A program made the translations under genes and the position numbers. A stretch of DNA of 64,000 bases from Alteromonas mediterranea DE. Lineage in GTDB: Bacteria > Pseudomonadota > Gammaproteobacteria > Enterobacterales > Alteromonadaceae. Below the pieces are notes generated by a model. That model was not told the DNA's origin. It saw only the letters and a program-made list of their open reading frames with translations, and did no database searches. The first letter of the stretch is position 1. Every line of letters starts with the position of its first letter. Of this stretch, positions 1 through 10,871 are shown in pieces. The DNA lies in contig NC_011138.3 in NCBI RefSeq assembly GCF_000020585.3, positions 598,379-662,378 of the forward strand, written 5' to 3'.

Positions 1-1199
1 CGAGTATAGCCGGGTAGGTCGATATGACTTAGGATGTATTCGCCGTGCTCGTGGTGACGTTTATACTCAATATGAAGGCCTATTTCATGTAGCTGTGCTG
101 CGGCACCTAAAATAGTCTCAGTATCTAAATGACAAATGTTCTGTTGCGCGCAGAGCTGATGACACAGCGTTAGTGCTACATGACGAACCGAGTTAGCGTG
201 GTTTTTATCAATGTGATAGCGGTGCTTCACCTGATTTAACGTTTGTTGGCGTCTATCGTTTTCAGTAACGTTATCCAACATACCGTAAATCAGGCCTTCG
301 CGAAGTGCGCCACCAGAGATATTCATGTGCTTAATATGCAGCGCTTCAAATAAACTAATTAAAATTGCCAAACCAGAAGGAAATATGGCTTTTCTGTTTT
401 CTTCTAGCCCTTCAATACTTAGGGTTTTGATGTCCCCGCACTCAATACACTGTTGTTCTAAGTGATACAAATAATCCAAGCGAATGGCATCACTAATCCC
501 TTGTGCGACCAATATTTCAGTAATTGCTTGCGGCGTTCCAGACGCCCCTAAACAGTTTTCCCAGTCAAAGCATAAAAAAGTATCAGACACTTGGGCTATT
601 AATGCATGAGCAGCTTTCTTGGCGTTTTCAAAATTGTTTTTGGTAATGGCACCGTCAGTGAAGTAACGCTCCATAAAGGTAACGCATCCCATATCCAGGC
701 TCTTAAGGTGAATAGGCTGCATGTCATTACCAATAATGATCTCAGTGCTCGCGCCGCCAATATCAATAACTAAGCTATTGCCTTGGTTTGCCGAAGTGTA
801 GGCCACGCCCAAATAAATTTGCCTTGCTTCTTCTTCGCCGCTAATTACTTCAAGCTTGTGATTGAGAATTTCTTCGGCTTTGCGAACAAATAAGTGTGCG
901 TTAGTTGCAAGCCTAAGGGTGGCAGTTGCCACAATTTTGATGTTTGAAGGGGGGATATCCTGCAAGCGTTCCGAGAAGACTTGCAGGCACTGCCAGCCGC
1001 GTTCCATGCTCACGTCATCAAGTGCTAAATCATCGTCTAAGCCTGCGGCTAGACGCACTTTCTGTTTTATTTTCCCAATGATTTGAACACTGCCGTTAAC
1101 GACATGGACAATCACCATGTGAAAACTATTAGAGCCTAAGTCTACGGCGGCATAATACTCGCCGTAGGTTTGTGCATCGTGCTGGAGTTCTGCCTGCAT
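1..1199 (-). CDS. gppA: Exopolyphosphatase / guanosine pentaphosphatase, C-terminus cut by window edge
   Basis: Ppx/GppA family enzyme that hydrolyses pppGpp to ppGpp and/or polyphosphate in the cytosol. About 399 codons are visible; family members run to about 500, so the missing part is the C-terminal helical/HD-like region. The N-terminus carries the ASKHA phosphate-binding motif DLGSNSFHMV at residues 19-28 and a second signature, VIDIGGAST, near residue 140. The start at 1197-1199 is 36 bp downstream of rhlB, the rhlB-gppA order known from Escherichia coli. Whether it acts more as GppA or Ppx cannot be decided from sequence; the gene neighbourhood favours GppA. Confidence 0.9.
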   Translation of the reverse strand, partial: MQAELQHDAQTYGEYYAAVDLGSNSFHMVIVHVVNGSVQIIGKIKQKVRLAAGLDDDLALDDVSMERGWQCLQVFSERLQDIPPSNIKIVATATLRLATNAHLFVRKAEEILNHKLEVISGEEEARQIYLGVAYTSANQGNSLVIDIGGASTEIIIGNDMQPIHLKSLDMGCVTFMERYFTDGAITKNNFENAKKAAHALIAQVSDTFLCFDWENCLGASGTPQAITEILVAQGISDAIRLDYLYHLEQQCIECGDIKTLSIEGLEENRKAIFPSGLAILISLFEALHIKHMNISGGALREGLIYGMLDNVTENDRRQQTLNQVKHRYHIDKNHANSVRHVALTLCHQLCAQQNICHLDTETILGAAAQLHEIGLHIEYKRHHEHGEYILSHIDLPGYT

Positions 1200-1235
1200 A
1201 AAATCTCGTTTCTTATTGGCTACCTTTACGCCTTG

Positions 1236-2525
1236 TTATTGCGCTCTGTTGTTGCGTTGCTGAGGCTTGCCACGCCCTCTACCGTTACCACGGCGCGCAC
1301 TATTGCGATTGTTAGGCGTACGTCTTCTGCGTGGTTTAGGAGGGGTTACATCATCAAGAAGCGCGCTGCTGTCATAATCGGTGACAGGAATGGCATTTTG
1401 AATGTATTGCTCAATAGCAGGTAAGTTTAGTGCGTATTTTTCGCAAGCAAAACTAATTGCAATACCACTTTGTCCGGCACGACCAGTACGACCAATACGA
1501 TGCACGTAGTCTTCCGCATCATCGGGTAGGTCATAATTGAACACGTGTGTCACCGCATCAATGTGTAGACCTCTAGCAGCAACGTCTGTCGCTACCAGAA
1601 CATCTAACTTACCTTTGGTGAAGTCTTCTAAAATTCCAAGGCGTTTCTTTTGTGGTACATCGCCACTTAGTAAGCCAACGCGATGGCCGTCTGCGGTTAA
1701 CCAATCAGTGACTTTCTCACAGCTGTGCTTGGTATTGGCGAAGACGATGGCTTTTTCAGGCCACTCTTCTTCAAGTAGCGTAAGAAGCAGCAGCATCTTG
1801 TCATCATCAGACGGATAGAAGAGCTCCTGAGAAACGCGTGTGGCAGTTGTTTGTTCGGGGGCTACCTGAACGTGGGTTGGATTATTCATGTGCTCATAGG
1901 CCAGTTCCTGAACGCGATAGCTCAGGGTTGCAGAGAACAACATGCTCAAACGCTCACCGGCAGGTGGCATACGGCGGAATAAAAAGCGGATATCTTTAAT
2001 AAAGCCTAAGTCGAACATACGATCAGCTTCATCAAGTACGGCAACCTGAATATTTTTCAGGCTAAACACGTTCTGTTTGTAATAATCCAGAATGCGCCCC
2101 GTCGTACCAATTATAATATCCACCCCTTCTTCCAAAGTTTCACGTTGACTTTGGTATCCTTCGCCCCCATAAATCAAACCAAGCGACAATCCGGTATGCT
2201 CACTGAGCAGTTTGGCGTCGTTGTAAATTTGTACGGCGAGTTCTCTGGTTGGCGCCATGATAATAGCGCGTGGGCCATTTGATTTGCTGTTATCTGCATT
2301 TTCTGCTTTGCTTAGCAAATAGTGAAATGTAGCCACCAAAAAGGCAATGGTTTTACCGGTTCCAGTTTGAGCCTGACCTGCAATGTCGTGACCTTCCAAT
2401 AAAGGAGGCAGTGCAAGTGCTTGAATTGGTGTACAATGTGAAAAATTAGCTGCCGCTAACGCGTCAACAACCTTGCCGTTAATCGGCAGGTCGGAAAAAT
2501 GAGTATCAGTTAAGTGAGTAGGCAT
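1236..2525 (-). CDS. rhlB: ATP-dependent RNA helicase RhlB
   Basis: DEAD-box RNA helicase; in E. coli RhlB is the helicase partner of RNase E in the RNA degradosome. In 429 residues it shows the Q motif around residues 28-38, Walker A AQTGTGKT at 52-59, the DEAD motif in [12 protein letters not shown] near 163, the SAT motif in LFSATL, and the motif VI region [10 protein letters not shown] near 343. The C-terminal 30 residues are an Arg/Gly/Asn-rich tail typical of RhlB and probably contact RNA. It is divergent from trxA across a gap of about 100 bp that must contain both promoters, and is followed closely by gppA in the same direction. Confidence 0.95.
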   Translation of the reverse strand: MPTHLTDTHFSDLPINGKVVDALAAANFSHCTPIQALALPPLLEGHDIAGQAQTGTGKTIAFLVATFHYLLSKAENADNSKSNGPRAIIMAPTRELAVQIYNDAKLLSEHTGLSLGLIYGGEGYQSQRETLEEGVDIIIGTTGRILDYYKQNVFSLKNIQVAVLDEADRMFDLGFIKDIRFLFRRMPPAGERLSMLFSATLSYRVQELAYEHMNNPTHVQVAPEQTTATRVSQELFYPSDDDKMLLLLTLLEEEWPEKAIVFANTKHSCEKVTDWLTADGHRVGLLSGDVPQKKRLGILEDFTKGKLDVLVATDVAARGLHIDAVTHVFNYDLPDDAEDYVHRIGRTGRAGQSGIAISFACEKYALNLPAIEQYIQNAIPVTDYDSSALLDDVTPPKPRRRRTPNNRNSARRGNGRGRGKPQQRNNRAQ

Positions 2526-2625
2526 AGCTTATAGCTTATCAGTGCTTGCATTAAAAAACAGTTTCTATATAACACTTATGGTCGGGCTGAGACAAATCAG
2601 CGACAGACCAATAATGGAGAAAAGA

Positions 2626-2952
2626 ATGAGCGACAAAATTATCCAGTTATCTGACGATAAATTCGAAGCAGATGTTATCAATGCTGAAGGTCCTGTACTG
2701 GTTGACTTCTGGGCCGAATGGTGTGGCCCGTGTAAAATGATCGCACCAATCTTAGAAGAAGTTGCGACCGAGTTTGATGGCAAGTTAACAGTTGGCAAGT
2801 TGAATGTCGATGAAAATAACGAAACTCCACCTAAATATGGTATTCGTGGTATTCCTACATTGCTACTTTTCAAAAACGGTAACGTTGCTGCAACGAAAGT
2901 TGGCGCGCTATCAAAAGCACAATTAACAGAGTTTCTTAACGAAAACCTTTAA
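2626..2952 (+). CDS. trxA: Thioredoxin 1
   Basis: Cytosolic protein-disulfide reductase of 108 residues, the standard thioredoxin length. The active site WCGPCK places the redox cysteines at 33 and 36, and the cis-proline loop is seen in [12 protein letters not shown] chose the ATG at 2626 because GGAGA at 2616-2620 is well spaced from it and the product then matches TrxA; an upstream in-frame ATG at 2542 would add 28 non-homologous residues. It is divergent from rhlB, lies upstream of rho (same order as E. coli), and is followed by its own terminator. Confidence 0.97.
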   Translation: MSDKIIQLSDDKFEADVINAEGPVLVDFWAEWCGPCKMIAPILEEVATEFDGKLTVGKLNVDENNETPPKYGIRGIPTLLLFKNGNVAATKVGALSKAQLTEFLNENL

Positions 2953-2969
2953 TTGATAGCAAATTGAAA

Positions 2970-2997
2970 GCCGGTGCTAATTATGCGCCGGTTTTTA
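2970..2997 (+). terminator. Rho-independent terminator of trxA
   Basis: GC-rich 7-bp stem (CCGGTGC with GCGCCGG, one G-U pair) around a short AT-rich loop, followed directly by a run of five T. It lies 18 bp after the trxA stop and separates trxA from the rho leader. Confidence 0.8.
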
Positions 2998-3223
2998 TTA
3001 ACGCCACAGGTACTTACGTTTCATTTAAGAAGAGTAAGCAACAAATTATTTAACATTTCGGTGGTAAAACGCTGGACGTTGGTTAAATATAGTGCTAACT
3101 TTTCCTCAGCGCTCATCCGAGCAGCATTCTGCTTACACCCATATCCGGGTGATATCAAATCTAAACTAGAACAGAGTGACAATAAGTCCTGTAAGCGAAG
3201 TTCAAGCACAAAGACCCACCAGT
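2998..3223 (+). promoter_or_regulatory. rho leader region
   Basis: About 226 bp between the trxA terminator and the rho start, with no convincing gene. In E. coli rho is autoregulated by Rho-dependent attenuation in a leader between trxA and rho. This spacer has the same position and a similar size, so it probably carries the rho promoter and an attenuation region. I could not single out a -10/-35 pair with confidence. Confidence 0.4.
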
Positions 3224-4489
3224 ATGAATTTAACTGAATTAAAGAACAAACCAATTAGCGAGTTGGTTAACCTGGCCGAGGAAATGGGCCTGGAAAACAT
3301 GGCACGCGCCAGAAAACAAGACATCATTTTCTCGATCCTTAAGACGCACGCAAAAAGCGGTGAAGATATCTTTGGGGATGGGGTATTAGAAATTTTACAG
3401 GACGGTTTCGGCTTTTTACGCTCAGCTGATTCATCGTATCTAGCAGGCCCTGACGATATTTACGTATCGCCAAGCCAAATCCGACGCTTTAACCTGCGCA
3501 CCGGTGATACGATTGCTGGAAAGATTCGTCCACCGAAAGACAGCGAACGTTATTTTGCGCTTCTAAAAATCCGCGAAGTTAACTTCGACAAGCCTGAAAA
3601 CTCACGTAACAAAATCCTCTTTGAAAACCTTACACCGCTACACGCAGCAGATCGCTTGCGCATGGAGCGTGGTAACGGTTCGACCGAAGACATTACAGCA
3701 CGTGTACTAGATTTGGCGTCACCTATCGGTAAAGGCCAACGTGGTCTTATCGTAGCGCCACCTAAAGCCGGTAAAACACTGCTTCTTCAAAATATTGCTC
3801 AGTCAATTGCTGCTAACCACCCCGATTGTGAGTTAATGGTATTGCTTATCGACGAGCGCCCGGAAGAAGTAACGGAGATGCACCGCCTTGTTCAAGGTGA
3901 AGTGGTTGCATCAACCTTCGATGAGCCAGCTAGCCGTCACGTACAAGTGGCAGAAATGGTTATCGAAAAAGCCAAACGTCTTGTTGAACACAAAAAAGAC
4001 GTGGTTATTTTGCTCGACTCAATCACCCGTCTTGCGCGCGCATACAACACGGTTATTCCTTCATCGGGTAAAGTACTTACTGGTGGTGTTGACGCTAACG
4101 CGCTTCATAAACCAAAGCGTTTCTTCGGTGCTGCCCGTAACGTAGAAGAGGGCGGAAGTTTAACGATTATCGCCACTGCGCTTATCGATACCGGCTCTAA
4201 AATGGATGAAGTTATCTACGAAGAGTTTAAAGGTACAGGTAACATGGAACTACACCTTAACCGTAAGATTGCGGAAAAACGTGTATTCCCAGCTATCGAC
4301 TTTAACCGCTCAGGTACCCGTCGAGAAGAGTTACTCACCGCGCAAGATGAACTACAAAAAATGTGGATCCTTCGCAAGATTGTTCACGAAATGTCTGAGA
4401 TTGACGCGATGGACTTCCTTATTAGTAAGTTGTCGATGACCAAGACGAACAACGAGTTCTTCGACGCAATGCGCCGACAAAAGAGCTAG
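3224..4489 (+). CDS. rho: Transcription termination factor Rho
   Basis: Hexameric RNA-dependent ATPase that terminates transcription. The ATG at 3224 gives 421 residues, close to the 419 of E. coli; an in-frame start 48 bp upstream would add a non-conserved extension. Visible parts are the N-terminal helical domain, the cold-shock-like RNA-binding domain with GFGFLRS at 61-67, Walker A PPKAGKT at 179-185, a Walker B region around [11 protein letters not shown], and the Q-loop/secondary RNA site toward [10 protein letters not shown]. No strong ribosome-binding site is seen, in keeping with leader-level control. A strong terminator follows. Confidence 0.97.
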   Translation: MNLTELKNKPISELVNLAEEMGLENMARARKQDIIFSILKTHAKSGEDIFGDGVLEILQDGFGFLRSADSSYLAGPDDIYVSPSQIRRFNLRTGDTIAGKIRPPKDSERYFALLKIREVNFDKPENSRNKILFENLTPLHAADRLRMERGNGSTEDITARVLDLASPIGKGQRGLIVAPPKAGKTLLLQNIAQSIAANHPDCELMVLLIDERPEEVTEMHRLVQGEVVASTFDEPASRHVQVAEMVIEKAKRLVEHKKDVVILLDSITRLARAYNTVIPSSGKVLTGGVDANALHKPKRFFGAARNVEEGGSLTIIATALIDTGSKMDEVIYEEFKGTGNMELHLNRKIAEKRVFPAIDFNRSGTRREELLTAQDELQKMWILRKIVHEMSEIDAMDFLISKLSMTKTNNEFFDAMRRQKS

Positions 4490-4510
4490 CTAATAAATTG
4501 ATATACATTG

Positions 4511-4536
4511 AAAAGGCGCCTGTTGGCGCCTTTTTC
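4511..4536 (+). terminator. Rho-independent terminator after rho
   Basis: Perfect inverted repeat AAAAGGCGCC / GGCGCCTTTT with a 4-nt loop followed by T residues, 22 bp after the rho stop codon. The A-tract on the 5' side means it could work in both directions. Confidence 0.9.
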
Positions 4537-4715
4537 GTTTCTTCTGTTTGTTATATGAGGCTCTTATACTTCCGTCTAATATCCACAGGCTGATTAATGG
4601 GGTACTTTCTGAGCGTATTAACCCATTAATTTATTCTCGCATTCGCTAGTACGGTGGTGTGTTCTTCCTCGAGATGATTTACTCTAACTAAAAAACATCA
4701 AAGGAAATATTTGTT

Positions 4716-6014
4716 ATGTATCGGAAGTTACTATCGTTTGCTTTTTCAGGCCTTGTCTCTGTATCTGCTGCATGTGCTGCTCAAATCAATGTCGATAAGC
4801 TCGCGAATGACGTCGAACCTGATGTAATTAAATGGCGTCATCATTTCCATGAGTTTCCTGAACTGTCTAACCGAGAGTTCAAAACTGCTGAGTATGTTGC
4901 GAACTATCTCACTAGCTTGGGGTTAGACGTGCAAACTGGTGTTGCCAAAACCGGTGTAGTGGCTATCTTGGATTCTGGTAATCCTGGGCCCGTGGTAGCG
5001 TTACGTGCTGATATGGATGGGCTTCCAGTTAAAGAGCAAAATGATTTAGCCTACCGCTCACAGCAAATGGGTGAGTATAACGGCAAAGAAGTACCTGTAA
5101 TGCATGCCTGTGGTCACGATACGCATATGGCTATGCTAATGGGGGCGGCGAAAATCCTTACCGGTATTAAAGGTGAGCTAAAAGGCAAAGTGAAATTCAT
5201 TTTCCAGCCTGCTGAAGAAGGTGCGCCAGCTGGTGAAAAAGGCGGTGCTGAAGTGATGGTAGCGGAAGGGGTATTAAAGAACCCTGATGTTGATGCCATT
5301 TTCGGCCTTCACATTAACGCCAATACCGATGTGGGTAAAGTACGCTATAACGCGGGTGGTACTATGGCTGCTGTAGACCCGTTTAAAATTGTTATTCATG
5401 GTAAACAGGCGCATGGTGCTTATCCATGGAAAAGCGTAGATCCTGTCGTAACCGCTGCGCAAATGATCATGTCTATTCAAACCATAGTTAGTCGCGAATT
5501 AAAACTAATTGATGACGCCGCGGTGGTATCTATTGGTTCTATTCACGGTGGTAACCGCTCTAATATCATTCCAAATGAAGTGGAAATGGTAGGGACTATC
5601 CGCACGCTCAACAAAGCGGCCCGCGAGCATATATATGAGTCGCTGCCCCGCAAAGTAAACGCTATCGCTGAAAGCATGGGGGCGGAAGCTGAGCTTACGT
5701 TACCTTTAGATTACTCTTACCCAATTACCTATAACGACCCGGCGCTTACAAAAGCCATGCTGCCCACCATGCAGCGTACAGCAGGGGCGGAAAATACGCT
5801 GCTTTCTAAGCCGGTGACGGGCGCTGAAGACTTTTCATTCTTCCAAGAGCAAGTACCGGGTTTATATGTGTGGGTAGGAGGTAAACCATTAGATGTGTCT
5901 GAAGAAGCGAGTCCAGCACATCACACCCCTGAATTTTATGTTGATGATGAAGGTATGAAGTTAGGCGTAAAACTACTGACAAACTTCACGCTTGACTATA
6001 TGGCTCAACACTAA
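4716..6014 (+). CDS. Exported M20-family amidohydrolase (carboxypeptidase/aminoacylase type)
   Basis: Metal-dependent amidohydrolase of the M20D/hippurate-hydrolase type, which cleaves N-acyl amino acids or small peptides. It has 432 residues with an N-terminal signal peptide ending near the AACAAQ region, so it should act in the periplasm. Metal-ligand motifs are visible: RADMDGLPV, HACGHDTHMAML and the glutamate pair in FQPAEEGAPAG; the dimerisation domain follows from about residue 215. AAAGGAA lies 10-12 nt before the ATG. The next gene, a sensor kinase, starts 22 bp later in the same direction, so the two may be co-transcribed. The substrate is unknown. Confidence 0.85.
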   Translation: MYRKLLSFAFSGLVSVSAACAAQINVDKLANDVEPDVIKWRHHFHEFPELSNREFKTAEYVANYLTSLGLDVQTGVAKTGVVAILDSGNPGPVVALRADMDGLPVKEQNDLAYRSQQMGEYNGKEVPVMHACGHDTHMAMLMGAAKILTGIKGELKGKVKFIFQPAEEGAPAGEKGGAEVMVAEGVLKNPDVDAIFGLHINANTDVGKVRYNAGGTMAAVDPFKIVIHGKQAHGAYPWKSVDPVVTAAQMIMSIQTIVSRELKLIDDAAVVSIGSIHGGNRSNIIPNEVEMVGTIRTLNKAAREHIYESLPRKVNAIAESMGAEAELTLPLDYSYPITYNDPALTKAMLPTMQRTAGAENTLLSKPVTGAEDFSFFQEQVPGLYVWVGGKPLDVSEEASPAHHTPEFYVDDEGMKLGVKLLTNFTLDYMAQH

Positions 6015-6036
6015 GTGAAGCCGCCGGAGACATGCG

Positions 6037-8862
6037 TTGAAATTAGATAGTCTTTCGTTTTCCTTCTCATGGTCTCTGGCATTTCAAGTCGTTATAGCGT
6101 GCTTGCTGGGTGTTGGCCTCAACGCGCTTCAAGCACCTTTTGACAGTACAGGTATAGCGATTTTCGGGGTAGGTGTTGCGGTTTATTCTTCACTCCGATT
6201 TTCTCCATTTATCTCGGTACCTTTGGCACTGATTATTAGTGTTCCTCTGTGGCTTAATCACGGCAGCATTGTAGGTAAGGAAAGCCTAACGCTGTTGCCA
6301 ATAGTGCTTAGCTTATTCGGTTACAATAAGTCCTTAAAGCAAGTGATAAGGGTAGGGGCCGGGTTCTGGTCGGTCGTTTTTTTACCTATTTTGCTTTTAG
6401 AGCATTCGCTCTACAACGGCGACAACATCAATATGTTGTTCTCTGGTGTCTTAGTGACTTGGGTGAGTGGGGTATTTGGTTTAATATCGGGCCACTTTGC
6501 ATACTTGGCGATACACGGTCTTAGACGCCAAACTTCAAATAAATCAGAACGGGTTACTCTTCACTTTCTTTTTGGCTACTTTTTTTCTGGGTGTTTCTTT
6601 GTAGCATCTATGGCGGTGATCTATCTGTCAGTAACCTTATTTCAGCACCAGCAAGAACGACAAATTCACAGTTACATGGCGCAGCGTGTTGATGTGTTGG
6701 AGTTCCAACTTTCTAATTTTATCCGTCAGCATCAAAACGCGGTAACCAGCGCTGCGCAATTACTCTCTGGTGATGGTGGCGCGGTAAGTTTTGATAATGC
6801 GGCCACGACTAACCTAGCGGTATTAGCTTCACATAATCCCGAGTTTCTCACTTTTCTAATTGCCGATGAGAAGGGTGATATTACCCATGCTTATCCACCA
6901 AGTATGCTGGAAAAGGCCCGTGAAAGTGGCGTTCCGAATGTCGCTTATAGGCCATACTTTTATGAAGCCATGCAGTCAGGTAGCCCCTTTATTTCTAATG
7001 TGTTTCAAGGTAGAGGGTTTGGCAACGACCCAATTATTGCCTTATCTGCCCCCATTTTAGATAGCAAGGGAGTGCCTAAAGGAATCATTGAAGGGTCATT
7101 ATCTTTAAAGAGTTTTTCTGCCATTGACAGTTTGAGCATAAATGGTTTTTTGATGCTAATAGAGGATCAAAAAGGTGAAGTTATTTATGCCTCTGAAGCG
7201 CTTGAAATAAAGCCATTAACAAAGGCGCCATTTTACCATTGTGAGCCCAATTGCGCCGTCGAAGTGGAAAATGGCCCTCAGAATAAGAATTGGCTAAGGT
7301 TCGCTGAAAACGTGTCCTTTGCCAATTGGAAGGTTAGCTATTACTTCGATAAGCGCCCGTTGCTGATGTCTATGAGCGGCTACTTGCTGAAAGACTTATT
7401 GCTGCTGTTAGCACTATCTGCATTTGGTACGTTTACTGGCTATGTGGTGGCAAAAATGGTGGGCGCCCCCATTCGTCGGCTTATTCGCTATATTGCTGCC
7501 TTTAACCCAGAGAAAAGAGGGGGTGAAAAAGCACCGCAACGTGCCCTGCATATACAAGAGTTATCTTCATTAAGCGATGAGTTTATGCATTTAGAATCTC
7601 GCTTACTCAATGCTTTTGAAGAGCTAAAAAGTGCCAAGGAAGTAGAGCAAGCACTCAATGTTGAGCTTGGCGAATTGAACCAGTCTTTAGAAGCCCGTAT
7701 TGCCGAAAAAACCGATCATTTGGCAAAGGCGCTTAAAGAAGCCGAAGCAGCAAATGTGGCGAAAACACAGTTTTTAGCGAATATGAGCCACGAAATTAGA
7801 ACGCCCATGAACGGCATTATCGGTTCTTGCGAATTAATGTTAGACAGCGAGTTGCCAGAGCATGTCGCAGCAAGAGCTAAAGTCATCTCCCGTTCGGCCG
7901 CCAACCTATTGATGATCCTTGACAGCATTTTAGATTATTCCAAAATCGAGTCGGGGAAAATGCGCATTGATATACAAAGCTGCGCCATTCGCGAGTTGCT
8001 TGAATCATCATGTGAACTTTATCGGCATTCTGCAAAGGCTAAAGAATATGACATTCATTTGAATGTGGATAGCGGTGTGCCAAAAGTCTTAGATATCGAC
8101 GCAGGAAAGATTAGCCAGATAATTAATAACCTATTGAGCAACGCGGTGAAATTCACGAGCGAAGGAAGCGTTTCGGTTAACGTAAGCTATGCGCATCACG
8201 CCCTTAAGGTAGTGGTTTCCGATACGGGGGTAGGTATTGCGCCAGAAAAATTAGATCTAATCTTTGAACAGTTTGAGCAAGCCGACTCGACCACAACGCG
8301 ACACTTTGGTGGTACCGGATTGGGCTTACCCATTTCAAAGGGCTTAATCGAATTGCTCGACGGACAACTTTTTGTGGAAAGCGAATTGGGTAAAGGTACG
8401 CGCTTTACGTTTCACATTCCTGCCGCTGTGGGCAAAGAAGAAGAGCATGAGCCGGACGTTGACATCGTTGACGTAAAGCCTAGTCTGCCAACTAACCTAA
8501 AAGTGCTGTTAGCTGAAGACAATGATATTAATGCAGAGATTGCCATGGATATGTTAAAGACGGCCAATATCAAGTGCATTAGAACGAAGAATGGGCTTGA
8601 TACGATTAACGCGGAAAAGAAGTATGACTTTGATGTTATTTTAATGGATTGTCAGATGCCGGTAATGGACGGTTATGCAGCAACAACGCTTATTCGTAAA
8701 GAAGGGAAAAATAAAGATGCGATTATCATCGCACTTACTGCCAACGTGTTTGCAGAAGACAAAAATGCCTGCTTAGCAGCAGGCATGAATGCACATTTAA
8801 GTAAGCCTCTTAGTAAGCAGGCTTTATTTGACTGTATTGCCGGTGAGCTTGCTCGCGTTTGA
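6037..8862 (+). CDS. Hybrid sensor histidine kinase (MASE-like membrane part, Cache, HisKA, HATPase, REC)
   Basis: Membrane signalling kinase of 941 residues. From the N-terminus: about six to seven hydrophobic segments (to about residue 220), a periplasmic Cache-type sensing region (about 225-440), another membrane segment, a coiled linker, the HisKA domain with the phospho-acceptor in [15 protein letters not shown] (about 580-594), HATPase with DTGVGI and GGTGLGL, and a receiver domain with the phospho-acceptor in [14 protein letters not shown] (about 870). Translation probably begins at TTG 6037, preceded by CGGAGA at good distance; the nearby ATG at 6032 runs into a stop after two codons. 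The 3' end overlaps the convergent nhaA by 39 bp. The ligand and any output partner are unknown. Confidence 0.88.
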   Translation: MKLDSLSFSFSWSLAFQVVIACLLGVGLNALQAPFDSTGIAIFGVGVAVYSSLRFSPFISVPLALIISVPLWLNHGSIVGKESLTLLPIVLSLFGYNKSLKQVIRVGAGFWSVVFLPILLLEHSLYNGDNINMLFSGVLVTWVSGVFGLISGHFAYLAIHGLRRQTSNKSERVTLHFLFGYFFSGCFFVASMAVIYLSVTLFQHQQERQIHSYMAQRVDVLEFQLSNFIRQHQNAVTSAAQLLSGDGGAVSFDNAATTNLAVLASHNPEFLTFLIADEKGDITHAYPPSMLEKARESGVPNVAYRPYFYEAMQSGSPFISNVFQGRGFGNDPIIALSAPILDSKGVPKGIIEGSLSLKSFSAIDSLSINGFLMLIEDQKGEVIYASEALEIKPLTKAPFYHCEPNCAVEVENGPQNKNWLRFAENVSFANWKVSYYFDKRPLLMSMSGYLLKDLLLLLALSAFGTFTGYVVAKMVGAPIRRLIRYIAAFNPEKRGGEKAPQRALHIQELSSLSDEFMHLESRLLNAFEELKSAKEVEQALNVELGELNQSLEARIAEKTDHLAKALKEAEAANVAKTQFLANMSHEIRTPMNGIIGSCELMLDSELPEHVAARAKVISRSAANLLMILDSILDYSKIESGKMRIDIQSCAIRELLESSCELYRHSAKAKEYDIHLNVDSGVPKVLDIDAGKISQIINNLLSNAVKFTSEGSVSVNVSYAHHALKVVVSDTGVGIAPEKLDLIFEQFEQADSTTTRHFGGTGLGLPISKGLIELLDGQLFVESELGKGTRFTFHIPAAVGKEEEHEPDVDIVDVKPSLPTNLKVLLAEDNDINAEIAMDMLKTANIKCIRTKNGLDTINAEKKYDFDVILMDCQMPVMDGYAATTLIRKEGKNKDAIIIALTANVFAEDKNACLAAGMNAHLSKPLSKQALFDCIAGELARV

Positions 8863-10098
8863 TGCTACATCGGTATCGTCAACAGGCGCGTCACTTACAA
8901 GTCGAAGCACTATGTAGCCGAGCAGTGCCGATACTAACGAACCTGATAATATACCCACTCGCTCATCGAATATCTGATTGATGCCTGTTTGCGCAAATGC
9001 GAGGCCGCCAATAAATAAACTCATCGTAAAGCCCACGCCGCACAGAAGTGCACAGCCATAGATGTGTTTAAAGTTGAGGTCTTTTGGTAATTTTGCCAGC
9101 TTGAGCTTAACCATGAGGTAGCAAAACCCAAAGACACCGATTTGTTTACCCACTACTAGGCCCAAAAATATGCCGAAAGTCACGGGGTGAAAAATACCTT
9201 CCGGGCTAATATTCCCAAAGCTAATACCTGCATTTGCAAACGCAAACAAGGGAAGGATTGCAAAGCTTACTAAGCCATTAAGCCCGTGCTCTAAGCGCGT
9301 AACGGGCGAATAAGATTCATCTTTTTCATCGCGCATGGGGATAAAGCCCGCAAGCACTACACCGGCGAGTGTCGCGTGCACGCCAGACTTAAGCATGGCG
9401 ACCCACAATATCACGCCAACAAAGACATAAGCAGGTATATCTACCACGTTGCGTTTATTCATTTGCCACAGTAATAACAAACAACCAGCGGCAATGGCCA
9501 GCGCGCCTGTGGTAATGTTTTCGGTGTAAAACAGGGCAATTATCACAATGGCGCCAATGTCATCGATAATGGCAAGCGTGACCAAAAATACTTTAAGGCT
9601 TGTGGGTACGCGACTGCCTAACAGCGCTAAAATCCCCAAAGCAAACGCAATATCTGTGGCTGCAGGAATCGCCCACCCAGCAATAGCAACTGGGTTCTCC
9701 CAGTTAATGCCCACATAGATTAAAGCGGGTAATGCCATACCACCTATTGCGCCAGCGGCAGGCAGTATAATATCTTTGGGGTTGGCGAGTTCACCCTCGC
9801 ACACTTCCCGTTTCAGCTCTAAGCCAACGTGAAAAAAGAACACAGCCATAAGGCCGTCATTAATCCACAGCAACAAGGGCTTATCGATTGCCCACGTACC
9901 CGCTGATATTTGAACGGGCATGCTTATCAACTGGTCGTAAATCACATCTAAGGGCGAGTTGGCAATGATAAGTGCCAGCAGAGTGGCACCCATAAGCAAT
10001 ATGCCGGGAGCTGCCTCACGATTTAGGAAGTCAGATACCACATCTTGTACCTCTTCTATTACCTCGTCGAGTACGTCAGGTTCATGTTTATCTGTCAT
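8824..10098 (-). CDS. nhaA: Na+/H+ antiporter NhaA
   Basis: Inner-membrane sodium/proton antiporter of 424 residues with the usual 12 hydrophobic helices. The ion-binding aspartate pair is visible in the segment [16 protein letters not shown], and the conserved stretch [13 protein letters not shown] precedes it. The first 30 residues are acidic and cytosolic. The start is supported by AGAGGT 7 nt upstream. It is monocistronic by position; its last 39 bp overlap the end of the convergent sensor-kinase gene. The role is salt and pH homeostasis, expected for a marine organism. Confidence 0.95.
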   Translation of the reverse strand: MTDKHEPDVLDEVIEEVQDVVSDFLNREAAPGILLMGATLLALIIANSPLDVIYDQLISMPVQISAGTWAIDKPLLLWINDGLMAVFFFHVGLELKREVCEGELANPKDIILPAAGAIGGMALPALIYVGINWENPVAIAGWAIPAATDIAFALGILALLGSRVPTSLKVFLVTLAIIDDIGAIVIIALFYTENITTGALAIAAGCLLLLWQMNKRNVVDIPAYVFVGVILWVAMLKSGVHATLAGVVLAGFIPMRDEKDESYSPVTRLEHGLNGLVSFAILPLFAFANAGISFGNISPEGIFHPVTFGIFLGLVVGKQIGVFGFCYLMVKLKLAKLPKDLNFKHIYGCALLCGVGFTMSLFIGGLAFAQTGINQIFDERVGILSGSLVSALLGYIVLRLVSDAPVDDTDVASNASKLTGNTVK

Positions 10099-10376
10099 CG
10101 ATAACCTCTTACGCCTTGCTATTTAACTGCAAAATTTTGAACGCGCCTTGTGAAACGCAGAACATGCAATTCAGGCCAACATTTTTATGTAAATTAATTA
10201 TCGTTAATACGGGCATTATTAACGGGATAGATCACCTCAAAGTGGTGTGGCGAAATTCAAAAGCTTAGCGATGAGTACTGTATTTGGCGGCATTTACGGT
10301 GGGATTTTGAACGGTTTTACGCTACAATCGCGGCCTTTCCAAAGTTGACCATTTTACCTACCCCGAGGATCTCTAG

Positions 10377-10871
10377 ATGGCAAAAGTCGCGATTGTTATG
10401 GGTTCAACTTCAGACTGGCCTACTATGCAGCAGGCCGCAAAAATGCTGAAGTCGTTTGGTGTTGAATTTGAAGCGAAGGTGGTGTCGGCACATCGTACAC
10501 CCAACTTGCTAGTAGAGTTTGCAGAGCATGCCGCTGATGAAGGTTTCAGCGCTATTATTGCTGGCGCAGGTGGTGCAGCGCACTTACCCGGTATGATTGC
10601 CGCGCATACACACTTACCTGTGTTCGGCTGCCCGGTTAAATCAAAAGCGTTAAACGGTTTAGATTCATTGCTTTCTATCGTTCAAATGCCTAAGGGCGTG
10701 GCGGTTGGAACATTGGCCATTGGTGAGGCCGGCGCGGCAAATGCGGGTCTTCTAGCTGCGCAGGTTGTTGCATTGCAAGATGAAAATGTTCGAGATGCAG
10801 TTATCGCCTTTAGAAAATCTCAAACCGATACAGTGCTGGCATCAAGTAACACATTGGAGCTAGATGAATGA
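10377..10871 (+). CDS. purE: N5-carboxyaminoimidazole ribonucleotide mutase PurE
   Basis: Converts N5-CAIR to CAIR in de novo purine synthesis. The 164 residues are the normal class I PurE length. Conserved motifs are GSTSDWPTM near the N-terminus, SAHRTP with the catalytic histidine at about 44, and [11 protein letters not shown]. The stop overlaps the purK start by 4 bp, so the two are translationally coupled in an operon. Confidence 0.96.
   Translation: MAKVAIVMGSTSDWPTMQQAAKMLKSFGVEFEAKVVSAHRTPNLLVEFAEHAADEGFSAIIAGAGGAAHLPGMIAAHTHLPVFGCPVKSKALNGLDSLLSIVQMPKGVAVGTLAIGEAGAANAGLLAAQVVALQDENVRDAVIAFRKSQTDTVLASSNTLELDE

Noticed and set aside
1170..1424. Plus-strand frames opposite gppA/rhlB.
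   Set aside because: They are shadows of the rhlB C-terminal Arg-rich region; no independent support.
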